A DNA stretch of 64,000 bases from Skermanella mucosa (GCF_016765655.2 NZ_CP086107.1:62001-126000), one strand, 5' to 3'. Positions 43,412 through 52,650 are shown, numbered from the stretch's first letter. Notes: a model not told the origin generated them from the sequence alone. Translations and numbers: made by a program.

Positions 43412-44440
43412 TCACGCCGTCGCCGGTTCGGCCGTCATGGCAGGCTTGCGGTACTCCTCGCCGCGCGCCATCACTGCCCAGGCGATCCGGGCCAGCTTGT
43501 TGGCCAGCGCCACCACCGCGACGTTGAAGGGCCGCCGCTTCAGCAGCCCGGCCAGCCACGGCGACTTCGTGCCCTGCCAGCGCATTACCGCCCGCGCGCC
43601 ATTCACCAGCATCCGGCGCAGATAACCGTCGCCCGCCTTGGAGATGCCCCCCAGGCGCTCCTTACCGCCGCTCGAGGTCTGGCGCGGCACCAGGCCGAGC
43701 CAGGCCGCCAGATGGCGGCCGGACTCGAAGACCGTGGCGTCGCCAATCGTCGCCGTCAGTGCGGTCGCGGTGATCCGGCCGATGCCGGGAACCGTCATCA
43801 GCCGCTGGCAGACCTCGTCCGCCTGAGCCTGCTCGGCCAGCCGGGCATCAAGGTCCTCGATCCGGCGTTCGGTGTCGCGCAGTTGGTCGACAAGACTTTG
43901 GAGAACGCTTCGTGCCAGAGCGGGAACCCGGGTGTCCTCCGGGTCGGCCACCACGGCGGTCAGCTGCGCGATCTTGCCGGCGCCCTGGGGGGCGATGATG
44001 CCGAACTCGGCGAGGTGAGCGCGCAACGCGTTGATCAGCTGGGTCTTTTGAGCAACCAGCGTCTCGCGCACCCGGTGGATTGCCAGGGTGCTCTGCTGCT
44101 CCTCGCTCTTGACTGCGACAAACCGCATGCTCGGCCGCTGCACCGCCTCGCAGATCGCCTCGGCGTCGGCCCGGTCGTTCTTCTGGCGCTTCACGTAAGG
44201 CTTGACGTACTGCGGCGCCATCAGGCGTACCGTGTGACCAAGCCGGGCAATCTCTCTCGCCCAAAAGTGCGACCCGGCACAGGCCTCCATCCCAACCACG
44301 CACGGCGCCAGGTTGGCGAAGAACGCCAGCACCGCGTCCCGCCGCAGCCGCTTCGTCACAACCACCTTGCCCTGAACATCAACACCGTGAACCTGAAACA
44401 CCGACTTCGCCAGATCGAGACCGATGAATGCCGCAGACAT
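43412..44440 (-). CDS. IS1111-type DEDD transposase, copy A
   Basis: 342 aa, MSAAFIGLDLAKSVFQVHGV. RuvC-like DEDD residues: Asp in IGLDLAK, Glu in VVGMEACAG, Asp and Asp in KNDRADAEAI. The C-terminal Transposase_20 domain has the conserved serine region RQTSSGGKERLGGISKAGDG after the helix-hairpin-helix MTVPGIGRITATAL. Such enzymes are guided by an RNA from their own noncoding end. Intact frame. Confidence 0.95.
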   Translation of the reverse strand: MSAAFIGLDLAKSVFQVHGVDVQGKVVVTKRLRRDAVLAFFANLAPCVVGMEACAGSHFWAREIARLGHTVRLMAPQYVKPYVKRQKNDRADAEAICEAVQRPSMRFVAVKSEEQQSTLAIHRVRETLVAQKTQLINALRAHLAEFGIIAPQGAGKIAQLTAVVADPEDTRVPALARSVLQSLVDQLRDTERRIEDLDARLAEQAQADEVCQRLMTVPGIGRITATALTATIGDATVFESGRHLAAWLGLVPRQTSSGGKERLGGISKAGDGYLRRMLVNGARAVMRWQGTKSPWLAGLLKRRPFNVAVVALANKLARIAWAVMARGEEYRKPAMTAEPATA

Positions 44441-44606
44441 CGCACAATCTCCGTGATGAAGGGGACCTATCCGCTACGTGGCACTGACGTGCCAGATGCG
44501 GGAGGCCGTCCATCTCATCACGCTGACGCCCGAACCGGGACGAGCATCGGCGCGGCCGATGGGCGCGGATCTCCATGGCGACAATGCGGAACGCCGGGGG
44601 TTCGGC

Positions 44607-45343
44607 TCACACTCCCTCCGCTGCCGAACGCCTCACCGCGTCCAGGTCCCTTACAGGCGGCAGGCCGAACATCCGGGCATACTCCCGCGTGAACTGCGAG
44701 ATACTCTCGCAGCCGACGGCGAAAGCCGCTCCGCTCGTTGACATGCCTTGCGACATCATCAGCCCGCGCGCCTCAATAAGGCGCAGTTGCTTCTGGAATT
44801 GCAGCGGCGAAAGCGATGTCACAGCGCGGAAGTGATGGTGGAATGACGACCGGCTCATCCCGGCCGCCGCCGCCAGCCGCGCGATCGGGAGAGGCTGCGC
44901 GAACTCGGCTCGAAGGATCGCGACGGCACGCGCCACGCGCCGCGCCCGGCTGTATGACAGGCCGATACGGCAAACCACCGGCCCGTGGCGGCCGGCCAAG
45001 AGCCAGTAATCAACTCCGCGATCACCGCCGCGTCAAGGTCAAGCACCAGCGACAGGTAGGGTTCGGCAACACTCTCGCGCGTGATCTGGCTGATGGTCGG
45101 CACATCCGCCGTGATCAGCAGCGAGTCACCCGCGCCAAACGCGAAGGTCCGAGCCCCCATCGAAACGCTTTTGTTCCCCTGCAGCACGAGACACGCAAGC
45201 GGGCGGGAGATCGCATGGTCCAACCCGCTCGGGGCGGTGGAGCGGATGGCCGTAAGGCCCGGGATGGGAGTCCGAGCAAGACCGGCCGGGTCGGCATGCG
45301 CCTCTGCATAGCGGCGAACGGCGTCGCGAAGGGTGTCATCCAT
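44607..45343 (-). pseudogene. AraC-family regulator with internal deletion
   Basis: The N-terminal frame (45343 leftward) gives MDDTLRDAVRRYAEAHADPA ... PLACLVLQGNKSVSMGARTF, the AraC_N cupin, to AAVIAELITG. The second frame resumes with LAGRHGPVVCRIGLSYSRAR RVARAVAILRAEFAQPLPIA and a full AraC HTH (AGMSRSSFHHHFRAVTSLSP). About 60 residues usually lying between are missing and the frame is shifted near 45010. It is divergent from the SDR at 45479, its probable former target. Confidence 0.85.
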
Positions 45344-45478
45344 GCCGTGATCCTAGCCCGCTTTTGGCCGCTGCGCTTCCGGACTTGGAGGAATAGGCAA
45401 GGAACATCGACTTTCTGGCAACAAGGATGGCCGCCTCGAGGCCACATGACGGCCGTCAGACGGAAAGGAGTTTGAAAC

Positions 45479-46234
45479 ATGACGAAAATCGCTCTCGTTA
45501 CCGGTGCCAGCCGGGGGCTCGGCCGCAGCATGGCCTTGAGTATCGCCCGCCGCGGCGGCGACGTCATCGTGACCTACCAGAGCCGCGAGGCGGACGCGCA
45601 GGCGGTCGTCGCGGAGATCGACGCGATGGGGCGTAGGGGGCTCGCTCTTCAACTCGACGTGGGCGACGTCGCCGAATTCGGGCCGTTTGCCGAACGGCTG
45701 CGGACGGCGTTGCGCAGTGTTTGGCAGAGAGCCTCGTTCGACCATCTCGTGAACAATGCCGGTCACGGCGATATGGCCACCATCGAGCAGACGACCGAGG
45801 CGCAATTCGACAAGTTGGTGAACGTCCACTTCAAGGGGGTGTTCTTCCTCACTCAGACGCTGCTGCCGCTGATCGCGGACGGCGGACGCATCGTGAACCT
45901 GTCCAGCGGCCTGACCCGCGTGTCCTACCCCGGCTTCTCCGCCTACGCGGCAGCAAAGGCCGCAGTCGAAATGCTCACCATGTACATGGCGAAGGAGTTG
46001 GGAGCCCGCGGCATCGCTGTCAACACGGTGGCGCCGGGTGCCATCGAGACCGACTTCCTCGGCGGTGCCGTTCGCGACACGCCCGACCTCAACAAGGTCT
46101 TCGCGACAATGACCGCGCTTGGCCGTGTCGGCGTGCCCGACGACGTCGGGCCGATGGTCGCAAGCCTGCTGTCGGAAGACAACCGTTGGATCAACGCCCA
46201 GCGGATCGAGGCATCCGGAGGCCAAGCCATCTGA
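45479..46234 (+). CDS. Short-chain dehydrogenase/reductase
   Basis: 251 aa, MTKIALVTGASRGLGRSMAL. Classical SDR: TGASRGLG cofactor motif, NNAGHGD, Ser in IVNLSSGLT, Tyr-Lys in GFSAYAAAKAAVEM and VAPGAIETDFLGG. ATG 45479 has AAAGGAG about 10 nt upstream. The regulator next to it is broken, so expression may be unregulated or silent. Confidence 0.9.
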   Translation: MTKIALVTGASRGLGRSMALSIARRGGDVIVTYQSREADAQAVVAEIDAMGRRGLALQLDVGDVAEFGPFAERLRTALRSVWQRASFDHLVNNAGHGDMATIEQTTEAQFDKLVNVHFKGVFFLTQTLLPLIADGGRIVNLSSGLTRVSYPGFSAYAAAKAAVEMLTMYMAKELGARGIAVNTVAPGAIETDFLGGAVRDTPDLNKVFATMTALGRVGVPDDVGPMVASLLSEDNRWINAQRIEASGGQAI

Positions 46235-46251
46235 TCCGCAGAATTTCATAT

Positions 46252-46285
46252 GACGGCGGTGCAGCCCATCAGCTGCTGCACCGTC
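46252..46285 (+). terminator. Imperfect hairpin after the SDR
   Basis: GACGGCGGTGCAGC (46252-46265) pairs imperfectly with GCTGCTGCACCGTC (46272-46285), 18 bp after the stop. The following 46286-46567 holds no supportable gene. Confidence 0.4.
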
Positions 46286-46570
46286 ATGGCGTCAGGGTGG
46301 CGTGAACTACGGTGAACCGCGCCGGGTTTACCGGAGACCATTGCGGCTTGTGTCACGCCGCCCGATCCAACCGTCCTATCGACCTGCTGCCCGACTGTCA
46401 CTCCGACAGGTCGCCGTGCCGCTGAACCTGCCCGTGATCGCGCCGTCGGCTCCAGCATCCGCGGACAAACCGGTGCTCGGATACAGCTCAGCCCGCCCTG
46501 CGCATGACCCTCGCGGTGAGGTTGTTGCGCTAGCACAGGGCTACACGTCCCGTCCGCGAACAAGCTCTAA

Positions 46571-46668
46571 GAGCCCGTTCGATAATTCGAAAAACCTACA
46601 TCATGTTATGGTTTCATACCTCAGGACCTACAACATGATGCGTCTTTAAGCATTTATCAAACGGGCTC
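46571..46668 (-). repeat. MITE, 98 bp, copy 2 (inverted)
   Basis: Inverse of the 36171-36268 element with three base differences; flanked by TAA on both sides (46568-46570, 46669-46671). Terminal repeat GAGCCCGTT(T/C)GATAA. Confidence 0.88.
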
Positions 46669-46754
46669 TAAAGGCTCGAAGCTCCAGCCTTGGGGAGGTT
46701 CAGCCGATATCCTCACCGACCTCTCGTCGGGGGCGGCGATCCCGTGTTTCAAAA

Positions 46755-46790
46755 GACCGAAGCGGAACAGGCTGAAGCTCCGCTTCGGTC
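46755..46790 (-). terminator. Rho-independent terminator of the SurE-like gene
   Basis: Perfect 12-bp arms GACCGAAGCGGA (46755-46766) / TCCGCTTCGGTC (46779-46790). On the minus strand the stem is followed by TTTTG. It lies 64 bp after the stop of the leftward gene at 46854. Confidence 0.75.
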
Positions 46791-46853
46791 CACCTTTCTG
46801 GGTCAGCCGCCTGCTTTGTTTCGAGCGCCCGGGCGAGATCCCCGCCGTACCGT

Positions 46854-47624
46854 TCAGGCCATGAACAGCATGTCGGACTGGCCGGCGCCGAAGACCGTCG
46901 GATTGCCGAAGGTCAGGTCGAGCAGGTCCGCAACCGCCAGGGTCGTCGCCAGGTCGGCGGTGTGATTGCCGTCCACTGGCGTGATAGTGATGCTGCCGTC
47001 CACGAAGTTGGTCCCTTCGGACAGCGGGTTGTCGATGGTCACCGGGCCGGCGAAATCGAAACGGTAGAATTCGTCGTTGCCGGGGACCGGAACGCGTTCC
47101 ACGCCGATGTGCAGGGCGGTCGCCTCGTCCAGCAGGGTGAAGGCGATATCCTCCCGGTCGGCGCCGACCGGGATATTGACGTTCAAGCCGCGGTCGGCCG
47201 GCAGGATGCTGCCGTCCTCGGGCGCGGTCTCGAGGAGGCTATCCACCAGTTCCGCGGTGAAGTCGGCGCCGAACTCGTACAGCCCCTCGGGAGCCTGCCC
47301 GCGCTCGTCGGCCCCGATCGAGACGGCGATGGCGGGGATGCCGCAGTCGAACACCGACTGTACGGCCGCCGCCAGGGCCGCCGAGGCGTTGGCCGAAATG
47401 CCCGTGCTGGGCCCGAGATCCGCGCCGGAGATCACCAGGTCGGGCTCGTCCTCGCCGAAAAGCTGCTCGATGCCGCCGAACGTGGTCCCCAGGGCGCTCG
47501 GCTGCTCCTTCGGGGCAAAGATGTGGACATTGTGCCCGGCCGCAATCAACCCCTCGTAAAGAGAGGTGATGCCCGGCGCATCGAAGCCGTCGTCATTCGT
47601 CAGAAGAAGATTGAGCGACGCTTG
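46854..47624 (-). CDS. SurE-like 5'-nucleotidase without a standard start codon
   Basis: Open frame of 256 codons: NLLLTNDDGFDAPGITSLYE GLIAAGHNVHIFAP is the SurE N terminus with the metal-binding Asp pair, followed by PDLVISGADLGPSTGISANA (SurE SGxNxG region) and LNVNIPV. The upstream stop TAA (47625-47627) is followed by CAA GCG TCG CTC AAT CTT without ATG, GTG or TTG. A well placed SD AAAGGA sits 10 nt before the TCG at the place where an ATG is expected. The first usable start, TTG 47549, would delete the metal site. Probably inactivated by a start-codon mutation. The tail (FGNPTVFGAGQSDMLFMA) is unusual for SurE. Confidence 0.75.
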   Translation of the reverse strand, partial: QASLNLLLTNDDGFDAPGITSLYEGLIAAGHNVHIFAPKEQPSALGTTFGGIEQLFGEDEPDLVISGADLGPSTGISANASAALAAAVQSVFDCGIPAIAVSIGADERGQAPEGLYEFGADFTAELVDSLLETAPEDGSILPADRGLNVNIPVGADREDIAFTLLDEATALHIGVERVPVPGNDEFYRFDFAGPVTIDNPLSEGTNFVDGSITITPVDGNHTADLATTLAVADLLDLTFGNPTVFGAGQSDMLFMA

Positions 47625-47763
47625 TTATTCCTTTGCAAATGGCTGATTCCGCCTGTGCTGACCCCCGACTTCCGGGTCGGCGGAGTCTGATTTGCCGCTC
47701 ATGACAAAAATACTATTGATTTGATGACAATAACTGATTCATTGGAGATCTAATGGGTGAGTG
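47625..47763. other. Short intergenic region
   Basis: AT-rich (TTTGATGACAATAACTGATTC near 47719), between the SurE-like gene start and the glycosyltransferase stop. It may hold the SurE promoter. No gene. Confidence 0.3.
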
Positions 47764-49020
47764 TTAACTCTTGGGACTGAGTAAGACCGCACCGGGAGGA
47801 TCGGCGGATCGGGGGCCGGGATCGGCCGTGGCATAGACGTCCAGCAGCCTGGCGAAGGTATGGTCCCAGCCGAAGTTGCTCTCCACATGGGCGCGAGCCC
47901 GCCGGCCCAGCGATTCCTTCTCGGCCGCGGCGCGTAGGATGTTGGCGGCCATGGCATCGGGATCGTCGACCGGCCCCAGATATCCCAGGCCGTCCGGCAC
48001 CCGCTCCACCAGCGCGCCGGCATTCACGCCGACCACCGGCAGTCCGGCCGCCTGCGCCTCGATCACTGCGAGCCCGAAGGTTTCGTGCGGGCCGGCGGTG
48101 ACGTAGAGATCGGCGGACGCGATCATCGCCGCGACGCGTCCGCGATCCGGCTCATAGGGCATCAGGCGAACGCCCGGATGCCGGCCGGCCAGATCCTCGA
48201 TCACGTCGCGCAAGGGTCCCTCCCCGGCGATCCAGAGCTGGGCGTGCAAGGATCTCGGCAGCCGCGCGTAAGCCTCGATCAGGGTCGGGACATGCTTCTC
48301 CGTCCCCAATCGTCCGATGAAGAGCAGCACCAGCGATCGCGGATCGGCCCCGAGGGCCGCGCGCAGCGCGGGATCGCGCCTGTCCGGCCGGAACAGGTCG
48401 AGATCGACGCCCAGCGGCACCACCTGCACGTCGTCCACGCCATAGTCGCGCAGCCGCGCCGCCTGTGCCGGCGTCGGCGCCATCCGCCGGTCACACTGGC
48501 GGAACACGGTGCCGATATAGTGCTCGGCTCCCCGGGCCGCGGTGTCGGCGAGCTTCTCGACCATGTGGCCGAGCAGGTCGCTCAATTCGTCGATCCGCTC
48601 ATGCGCCAGAGCCCGGAGCGGCGCCCCGACATAGGCTTCGGCTACGTCGGTGTGGAAGAAGGCCCCGACGATGCAGCTGTGCCCCTCCTGCAGACGCTGC
48701 TTGCGGTAGGACAGCACCGGCCAGGGCGTCATGTAGTGGCTGCCCAGTTCGACGATGTCGGGCGCATGCTCCAGCAGCACCTTCCGAATGGCGGGTGGCC
48801 AGACGAAGAAACGGTAATCCGCCTGTCCGGGAAACAGAGGGCTCGATATCTGGACCGTCGTGCTGCGGCCGTCCGTCTCGACGCAGTCCTCCGCTCCCGG
48901 AATGATCAGCAGGTGGTCGTGTCCGGTCCGCTCGACCAGGAAACGCCGCTTCTGATCGATATAGGTCCTTATCCCGCCGCTCCGTTCGTTGTACGCGATC
49001 GTCACGTCGCAGAACTTCAT
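47764..49020 (-). CDS. GT4-family glycosyltransferase
   Basis: 418 aa from ATG 49020 (MKFCDVTIAYNERSGGIRTY); the much longer open frame upstream belongs to the neighbouring hydrolase strand context and is rejected. GT-B fold: N-terminal GGIRTYIDQKRRFL, then DDVQVVPLGVDLDLFRPDR, LLFIGRLGTEKHVPTLIEAY and the E-x7-E motif HETFGLAVIEAQAAGLPVVG. Retaining transferase using a nucleotide sugar. It starts 17 bp after the hydrolase stop, so the two are co-transcribed. Confidence 0.9.
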   Translation of the reverse strand: MKFCDVTIAYNERSGGIRTYIDQKRRFLVERTGHDHLLIIPGAEDCVETDGRSTTVQISSPLFPGQADYRFFVWPPAIRKVLLEHAPDIVELGSHYMTPWPVLSYRKQRLQEGHSCIVGAFFHTDVAEAYVGAPLRALAHERIDELSDLLGHMVEKLADTAARGAEHYIGTVFRQCDRRMAPTPAQAARLRDYGVDDVQVVPLGVDLDLFRPDRRDPALRAALGADPRSLVLLFIGRLGTEKHVPTLIEAYARLPRSLHAQLWIAGEGPLRDVIEDLAGRHPGVRLMPYEPDRGRVAAMIASADLYVTAGPHETFGLAVIEAQAAGLPVVGVNAGALVERVPDGLGYLGPVDDPDAMAANILRAAAEKESLGRRARAHVESNFGWDHTFARLLDVYATADPGPRSADPPGAVLLSPKS

Positions 49021-49037
49021 CACCGGCCTCCTCGCCG

Positions 49038-50645
49038 TCAGCCTGGGAGTGCAACTTCCTCCCCGAACCCGGCCGCGAACGGGCTGGGCCCGCCCGGGCC
49101 GCCGATCAGCCCGCGCACGCCGCCGCCCGGGAGCACGTCGATGGCGACGTCCACGTCCTCGCAGGGCAGGGCGAGGGCGAACCGTAGTCCCGCCGCGCGC
49201 GCGGGGAAGCGTGGCCGGACCGTCAGCGCTCCAGGCCGGCCGCCCAGGCCGAAGAGATGGTCGGCGACCATGACGTTCACGAGTCCCGTCCAGCCGACGA
49301 AGTCGGCTACCGGCCCGCCGCCCAGGACCAGGCGTTTCCAGCGGTTGCCGCGCTTGCGGTACAGCGCGTCGATGCTGTGCGCCGTGGGATCGTAGAATTC
49401 GTAGAAATGGCCATGGGCGTCGAAGGTCCGGTACACGCCGTCGCACAGCCGAAACGCGAAATCGGACGCCGTCTCGTGGAACCCATAGCGCCGCAGCCCT
49501 TCCACGACCGCATAGGCGGTGTTGATCCACACCGGGCCGCGCCACATGTCGCGTTCGAAATCCGGATCATCGAGCGCCACGGAGGGCAGGGGGATCAAGG
49601 TGTTGAAAGCGTCCGGTGACAGGATGCGGGAATGCAGCCGCCCGGCGCGTGCCGTATCCGGCACGCCGGCCCACAGCGGCAGGAGCGATGCGATGGTATG
49701 GGACCTGATGAAACGGCCGTCCCGAGTATCCCGGTCGAAATAGAGGCCATGTTCCTCGTCCCAGAGGTATGCATCGGTGGCCGCGCCCAGGTGGCGGGCC
49801 TCATCGGCATAAGAGGCGGCTTCGCCGTCCTTGCCCAGCCGCGCGGCCATTTCCGCCAGCGCCTCGCAGTGCAGGACCATGTAGCTGCACAGGTCCGGCG
49901 CGGCCCAGGTTCCGATGTCCTCCAGCCGCCGTTCGTCCACGGTGCTGAAGCGCGGTGCGTTCTCCACGCCCGATTCATAGGCGTGTTTCCAGGCGAACAG
50001 CCCGTTCGGCAGCCTGCGGTTGGCATGCAGCCAACGATGATAGGCGGTCAGCGGTCCATAAGCCTTTTCGATCCATTCCATCGCCTGCTCTTCGGGCACG
50101 CTCTCAGCCAGCCTCGCCAGCGACCAGGCGACGAGCGGCGGCTGGGTAAGTCGCGACCGCCCGAACTCCGAGGCGAAATGCTGAAGCCGGTCCCCGCTGC
50201 GCTTCTCGATCACGGCGTAAAGCACTTCCCAGGCGACCAGCGGGTCCCAACGTTTCCAGACCTGGGCGATGAAGGCGGAATCCCACAGATAGATCGCCCG
50301 GAACGGCGGCCCGGGATGTGCGTGCCGCTGCTTGGTCAGGGCGTTGGCGGACTGGAGATTGAGGAACAGCGACGCGTTCACCGCCGAGAATCCGTGCCGC
50401 CAGGTGTCAATCGTGCCGTCAGCCGCCTCCACGGTGATCTCCGGGGGCAGGCGCCTGATCTTCTTCGTGGCGAGCAGGGCTGCGACGGCAGGGTCCAAGG
50501 GCCGGTGGCGGCGTTCCAGAAGGCGCGAGAGGACGATGATGTCGAAGGCGAAGAAGACCAGGCGCCCCAGCCGCGACAACCCGCTTCCTGCCAGGCGCGT
50601 GCGATAGCCGAGGGAACCGATAAGCCCGCCCATCCCCGTCTTCAT
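49038..50645 (-). CDS. (alpha/alpha)6-barrel glycoside hydrolase (GH63/GH37-like)
   Basis: 535 aa, MKTGMGGLIGSLGYRTRLAG. Typical motifs: FRAIYLWDSAFIAQVWKRWD (the WDS/WDxxF motif), GLFAWKHAYESGVENAPRF with the acid/base-type D/E pattern, and DMWRGPVWINTAYAVVEGL. Relatives include glucosidases, trehalase-like and mannosyl-/glucosylglycerate hydrolases. No signal peptide, so cytosolic. With the adjacent GT4 it could form a synthesis/turnover pair for a small glycoside; this is inference. Confidence 0.82.
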   Translation of the reverse strand: MKTGMGGLIGSLGYRTRLAGSGLSRLGRLVFFAFDIIVLSRLLERRHRPLDPAVAALLATKKIRRLPPEITVEAADGTIDTWRHGFSAVNASLFLNLQSANALTKQRHAHPGPPFRAIYLWDSAFIAQVWKRWDPLVAWEVLYAVIEKRSGDRLQHFASEFGRSRLTQPPLVAWSLARLAESVPEEQAMEWIEKAYGPLTAYHRWLHANRRLPNGLFAWKHAYESGVENAPRFSTVDERRLEDIGTWAAPDLCSYMVLHCEALAEMAARLGKDGEAASYADEARHLGAATDAYLWDEEHGLYFDRDTRDGRFIRSHTIASLLPLWAGVPDTARAGRLHSRILSPDAFNTLIPLPSVALDDPDFERDMWRGPVWINTAYAVVEGLRRYGFHETASDFAFRLCDGVYRTFDAHGHFYEFYDPTAHSIDALYRKRGNRWKRLVLGGGPVADFVGWTGLVNVMVADHLFGLGGRPGALTVRPRFPARAAGLRFALALPCEDVDVAIDVLPGGGVRGLIGGPGGPSPFAAGFGEEVALPG

Positions 50646-51014
50646 CCCGCTCCGGTGCCCCTGCAGTGCGACGACGCCATCATCGGCGAAGGAACATGCG
50701 GTCCTCTGGAAAGTTCGCGCCAGCCGAAGGAATTCCCTGTTAAAGTTTCATGCAACGGAGTGGATCGACCGGTAGATCGTGCATCGGGGCCAGCCACGGC
50801 TTGTCGCACCAGGGTCCTCGCCGCGAGGCGTCATCGACGCCGTGCAAGGTCGCCGTGGATGCTATTGTTCCCACTCCAACGTTCGGTTCCGATGACCTCG
50901 CAAGGCGGTTTCGGCTTTTTCAACCTTGTCACGGCAAAAGGACCAGCATGCAGAGATCCTGGGTTTCCCTGGGTTCCAGGTGACGGTCATGCCGTAATGG
51001 CCGCAGCGTTGGTT
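50646..51014. other. Gap without a supportable gene
   Basis: 369 bp between the hydrolase start and the IS1111 copy B. It should hold the promoter of the hydrolase/GT4 operon. An open frame at 50750-50983 has no SD and no protein-like pattern. No repeat seen. Confidence 0.35.
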
Positions 51015-51096
51015 TGATGAGATGGACGGTCCCCCGCATCGACGCTCGTTCAGTGCCATATGACGGATAGGTCCCCTTCATCCCGGAGAGTGTGCG

Positions 51097-52125
51097 ATGT
51101 CTACGGCGTTCATCGGTCTCGATCTGGCGAAGTCGGTATTTCAGGTTCACGGCGTTGATGCCCAGGGCAAGGTTGTTGTGACGAAGCGTCTGCGGCGGGA
51201 CGCGGTGCTGGCGTTCTTCGCCAACCTGCCCGTGTGCGTGGTTGGGATGGAGGCGTGTGCCGGGTCGCATTTCTGGGCAAGAGAGCTCGCCCGGCTCGGT
51301 CATACGGTGCGCCTGATGGCGCCGCAGTACGTCAAGCCTTACGTGAAGCGGCAGAAGAATGACCGGGCCGACGCCGAGGCGATCTGCGAGGCGGTGCAGC
51401 GACCGAGCATGCGGTTCGTCGCGGTCAAGAGCGAGGAGCAGCAGAGCACCCTGGCGATCCACCGGGTGCGCGAGACGCTGGTCGCCCAGAAGACGCAGCT
51501 GATTAACGCGCTGCGCGCTCACCTCGCCGAGTTCGGCATCATCGCACCCCAGGGCGCCGGCAGGATCGCGCAGCTGACCGCCGTAGTGGCCGACCTGGAG
51601 GATACCCGGGTTCCCGCTCTGGCGCGAAGCGTTCTCCAAAGTCTTGTCGACCAGCTGCGCGACACCGAACGGCGGGTCGAGGACATCGACGCCTGGTTGG
51701 CCGAGCAGGCTCAGGCGGACAAGGTGTGTCAGCGGCTGATGACGGTTCCCGGCATTGGTCCGATCACCGCGACAGCACTGACGGCGACGGTCGGCGACGC
51801 CACGGTCTTCGAGTCAGGTCGTCACCTGGCGGCCTGGCTCGGCCTGGTGCCGCGCCAGAACTCGAGCGGCGGCAAGGAACGCCTGGGCGGCATCTCCAAG
51901 GCGGGCGACGGTTATCTGCGCCGGATGCTGGTGAATGGCGCGCGGGCGGTGATACGCTGGCATGGCACGAAGTCGCCCTGGCTTGCCGGATTGCTGAAAC
52001 GGCGGCCCTTCAACGTCGCGGCGGTGGCGCTGGCCAACAAGCTGGCCCGGATTGCCTGGGCGGTGATGGCGCGCGGTGAGGATTACCGCAAGCCTGCCGT
52101 GACGGCTGAACCGGCGACGGCGTGA
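51097..52125 (+). CDS. IS1111-type DEDD transposase, copy B
   Basis: 342 aa, MSTAFIGLDLAKSVFQVHGV; DEDD residues and the RQNSSGGKERLGGISKAGDG serine region as in copy A. Intact. ATG preceded by CGGAGAGTGTGCG. Confidence 0.95.
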   Translation: MSTAFIGLDLAKSVFQVHGVDAQGKVVVTKRLRRDAVLAFFANLPVCVVGMEACAGSHFWARELARLGHTVRLMAPQYVKPYVKRQKNDRADAEAICEAVQRPSMRFVAVKSEEQQSTLAIHRVRETLVAQKTQLINALRAHLAEFGIIAPQGAGRIAQLTAVVADLEDTRVPALARSVLQSLVDQLRDTERRVEDIDAWLAEQAQADKVCQRLMTVPGIGPITATALTATVGDATVFESGRHLAAWLGLVPRQNSSGGKERLGGISKAGDGYLRRMLVNGARAVIRWHGTKSPWLAGLLKRRPFNVAAVALANKLARIAWAVMARGEDYRKPAVTAEPATA

Positions 52126-52344
52126 GGCAGCGATGAAGGCGCCATTCGCACTGGGGATCCCGACCTGCGGCAGAATAGCACCGTGCTCGCTCCGGCAAGG
52201 CCAAGCCGCCTTCGGCGGTGGCCCTGGCGGGCCAGCCTTGCCGTCCGCTGCGCGCGGCGCTCCTGATAAAGACAGGTCGGGACGGAGAGGTGGTTCCGCC
52301 GATCGAACAAAGAGGTTGGGATTAGGAGAAAGAACAGGATGAGA
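52126..52344 (+). ncRNA. Predicted seekRNA/bridge RNA region, copy B
   Basis: About 219 nt after the stop, conserved with copy A. Stem GCCGCCTTCGGCGG (about 52208-52221) and the following GCCCTGGCGGGC. Position matches the guide-RNA location of IS1111-group elements. Confidence 0.45.
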
Positions 52345-52394
52345 CAGCGCCGCAGGCTCGGCAGCCGTCACGGCGCCGAGGGCGGCACATGAGG

Positions 52395-52650
52395 CTCTCC
52401 TTCGGTTTGCGAGGGTGACTGACGGCGTGATGACACGACAGGTCGGACCGGGATCGGCCAAACCCGCCTGCACCAATGAGCCACCGAGCTCGCTGGTTTG
52501 ATTGGGCGTCGATCCGCGGATCTTCATCAGGGCCAGCAGCCTGAAAGCTGCACAACAGGCCGGATAGATGGCAGCAACCGACTCACTACGTCTGAACGCT
52601 GTAAGAAACTCTTGCAAGGCGGGGGGCCGTCCATAGATGGTGCAGGGATA
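52395..52650 (+). repeat. About 255-bp conserved noncoding module, copy B
   Basis: Counterpart of 42905-43159, about three quarters identical by eye, in the same arrangement: IS1111, module, IS5. The distal end GGGGGCCGTCCATAGATG runs into the IS5 terminus GGTGCAGGGAT. Confidence 0.65.

Larger units (their letters stand above)
43196..44520 (-). mobile_element. IS110-family (IS1111 group) element, copy A
   Basis: Limits set by similarity with copy B (51015-52344): common sequence begins TGATGAGATGGACGG on the 5' side and ends AAGAACAGGATGAG on the 3' side. About 80 nt precede and about 215 nt follow the transposase gene; the longer 3' region fits the IS1111 layout. Confidence 0.8.
51015..52344 (+). 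mobile_element. IS110-family (IS1111 group) element, copy B
   Basis: Starts TGATGAGATGGACGG and ends with AAGAACAGGATGAG, both shared with copy A. Transposase proteins of A and B differ at only about 5 percent of positions. Opposite orientation to copy A. Confidence 0.8.

Noticed and set aside
46690..46965. 91-aa rightward frame beside the SurE terminator
   Set aside because: Runs through a perfect terminator stem and overlaps the SurE-like gene antisense.
49021..49545. N-terminal extension of the glycosyltransferase to 593 aa
   Set aside because: The extension is Arg/Gly/Pro-biased and overlaps the hydrolase gene on the same strand; the conserved domain begins at ATG 49020.
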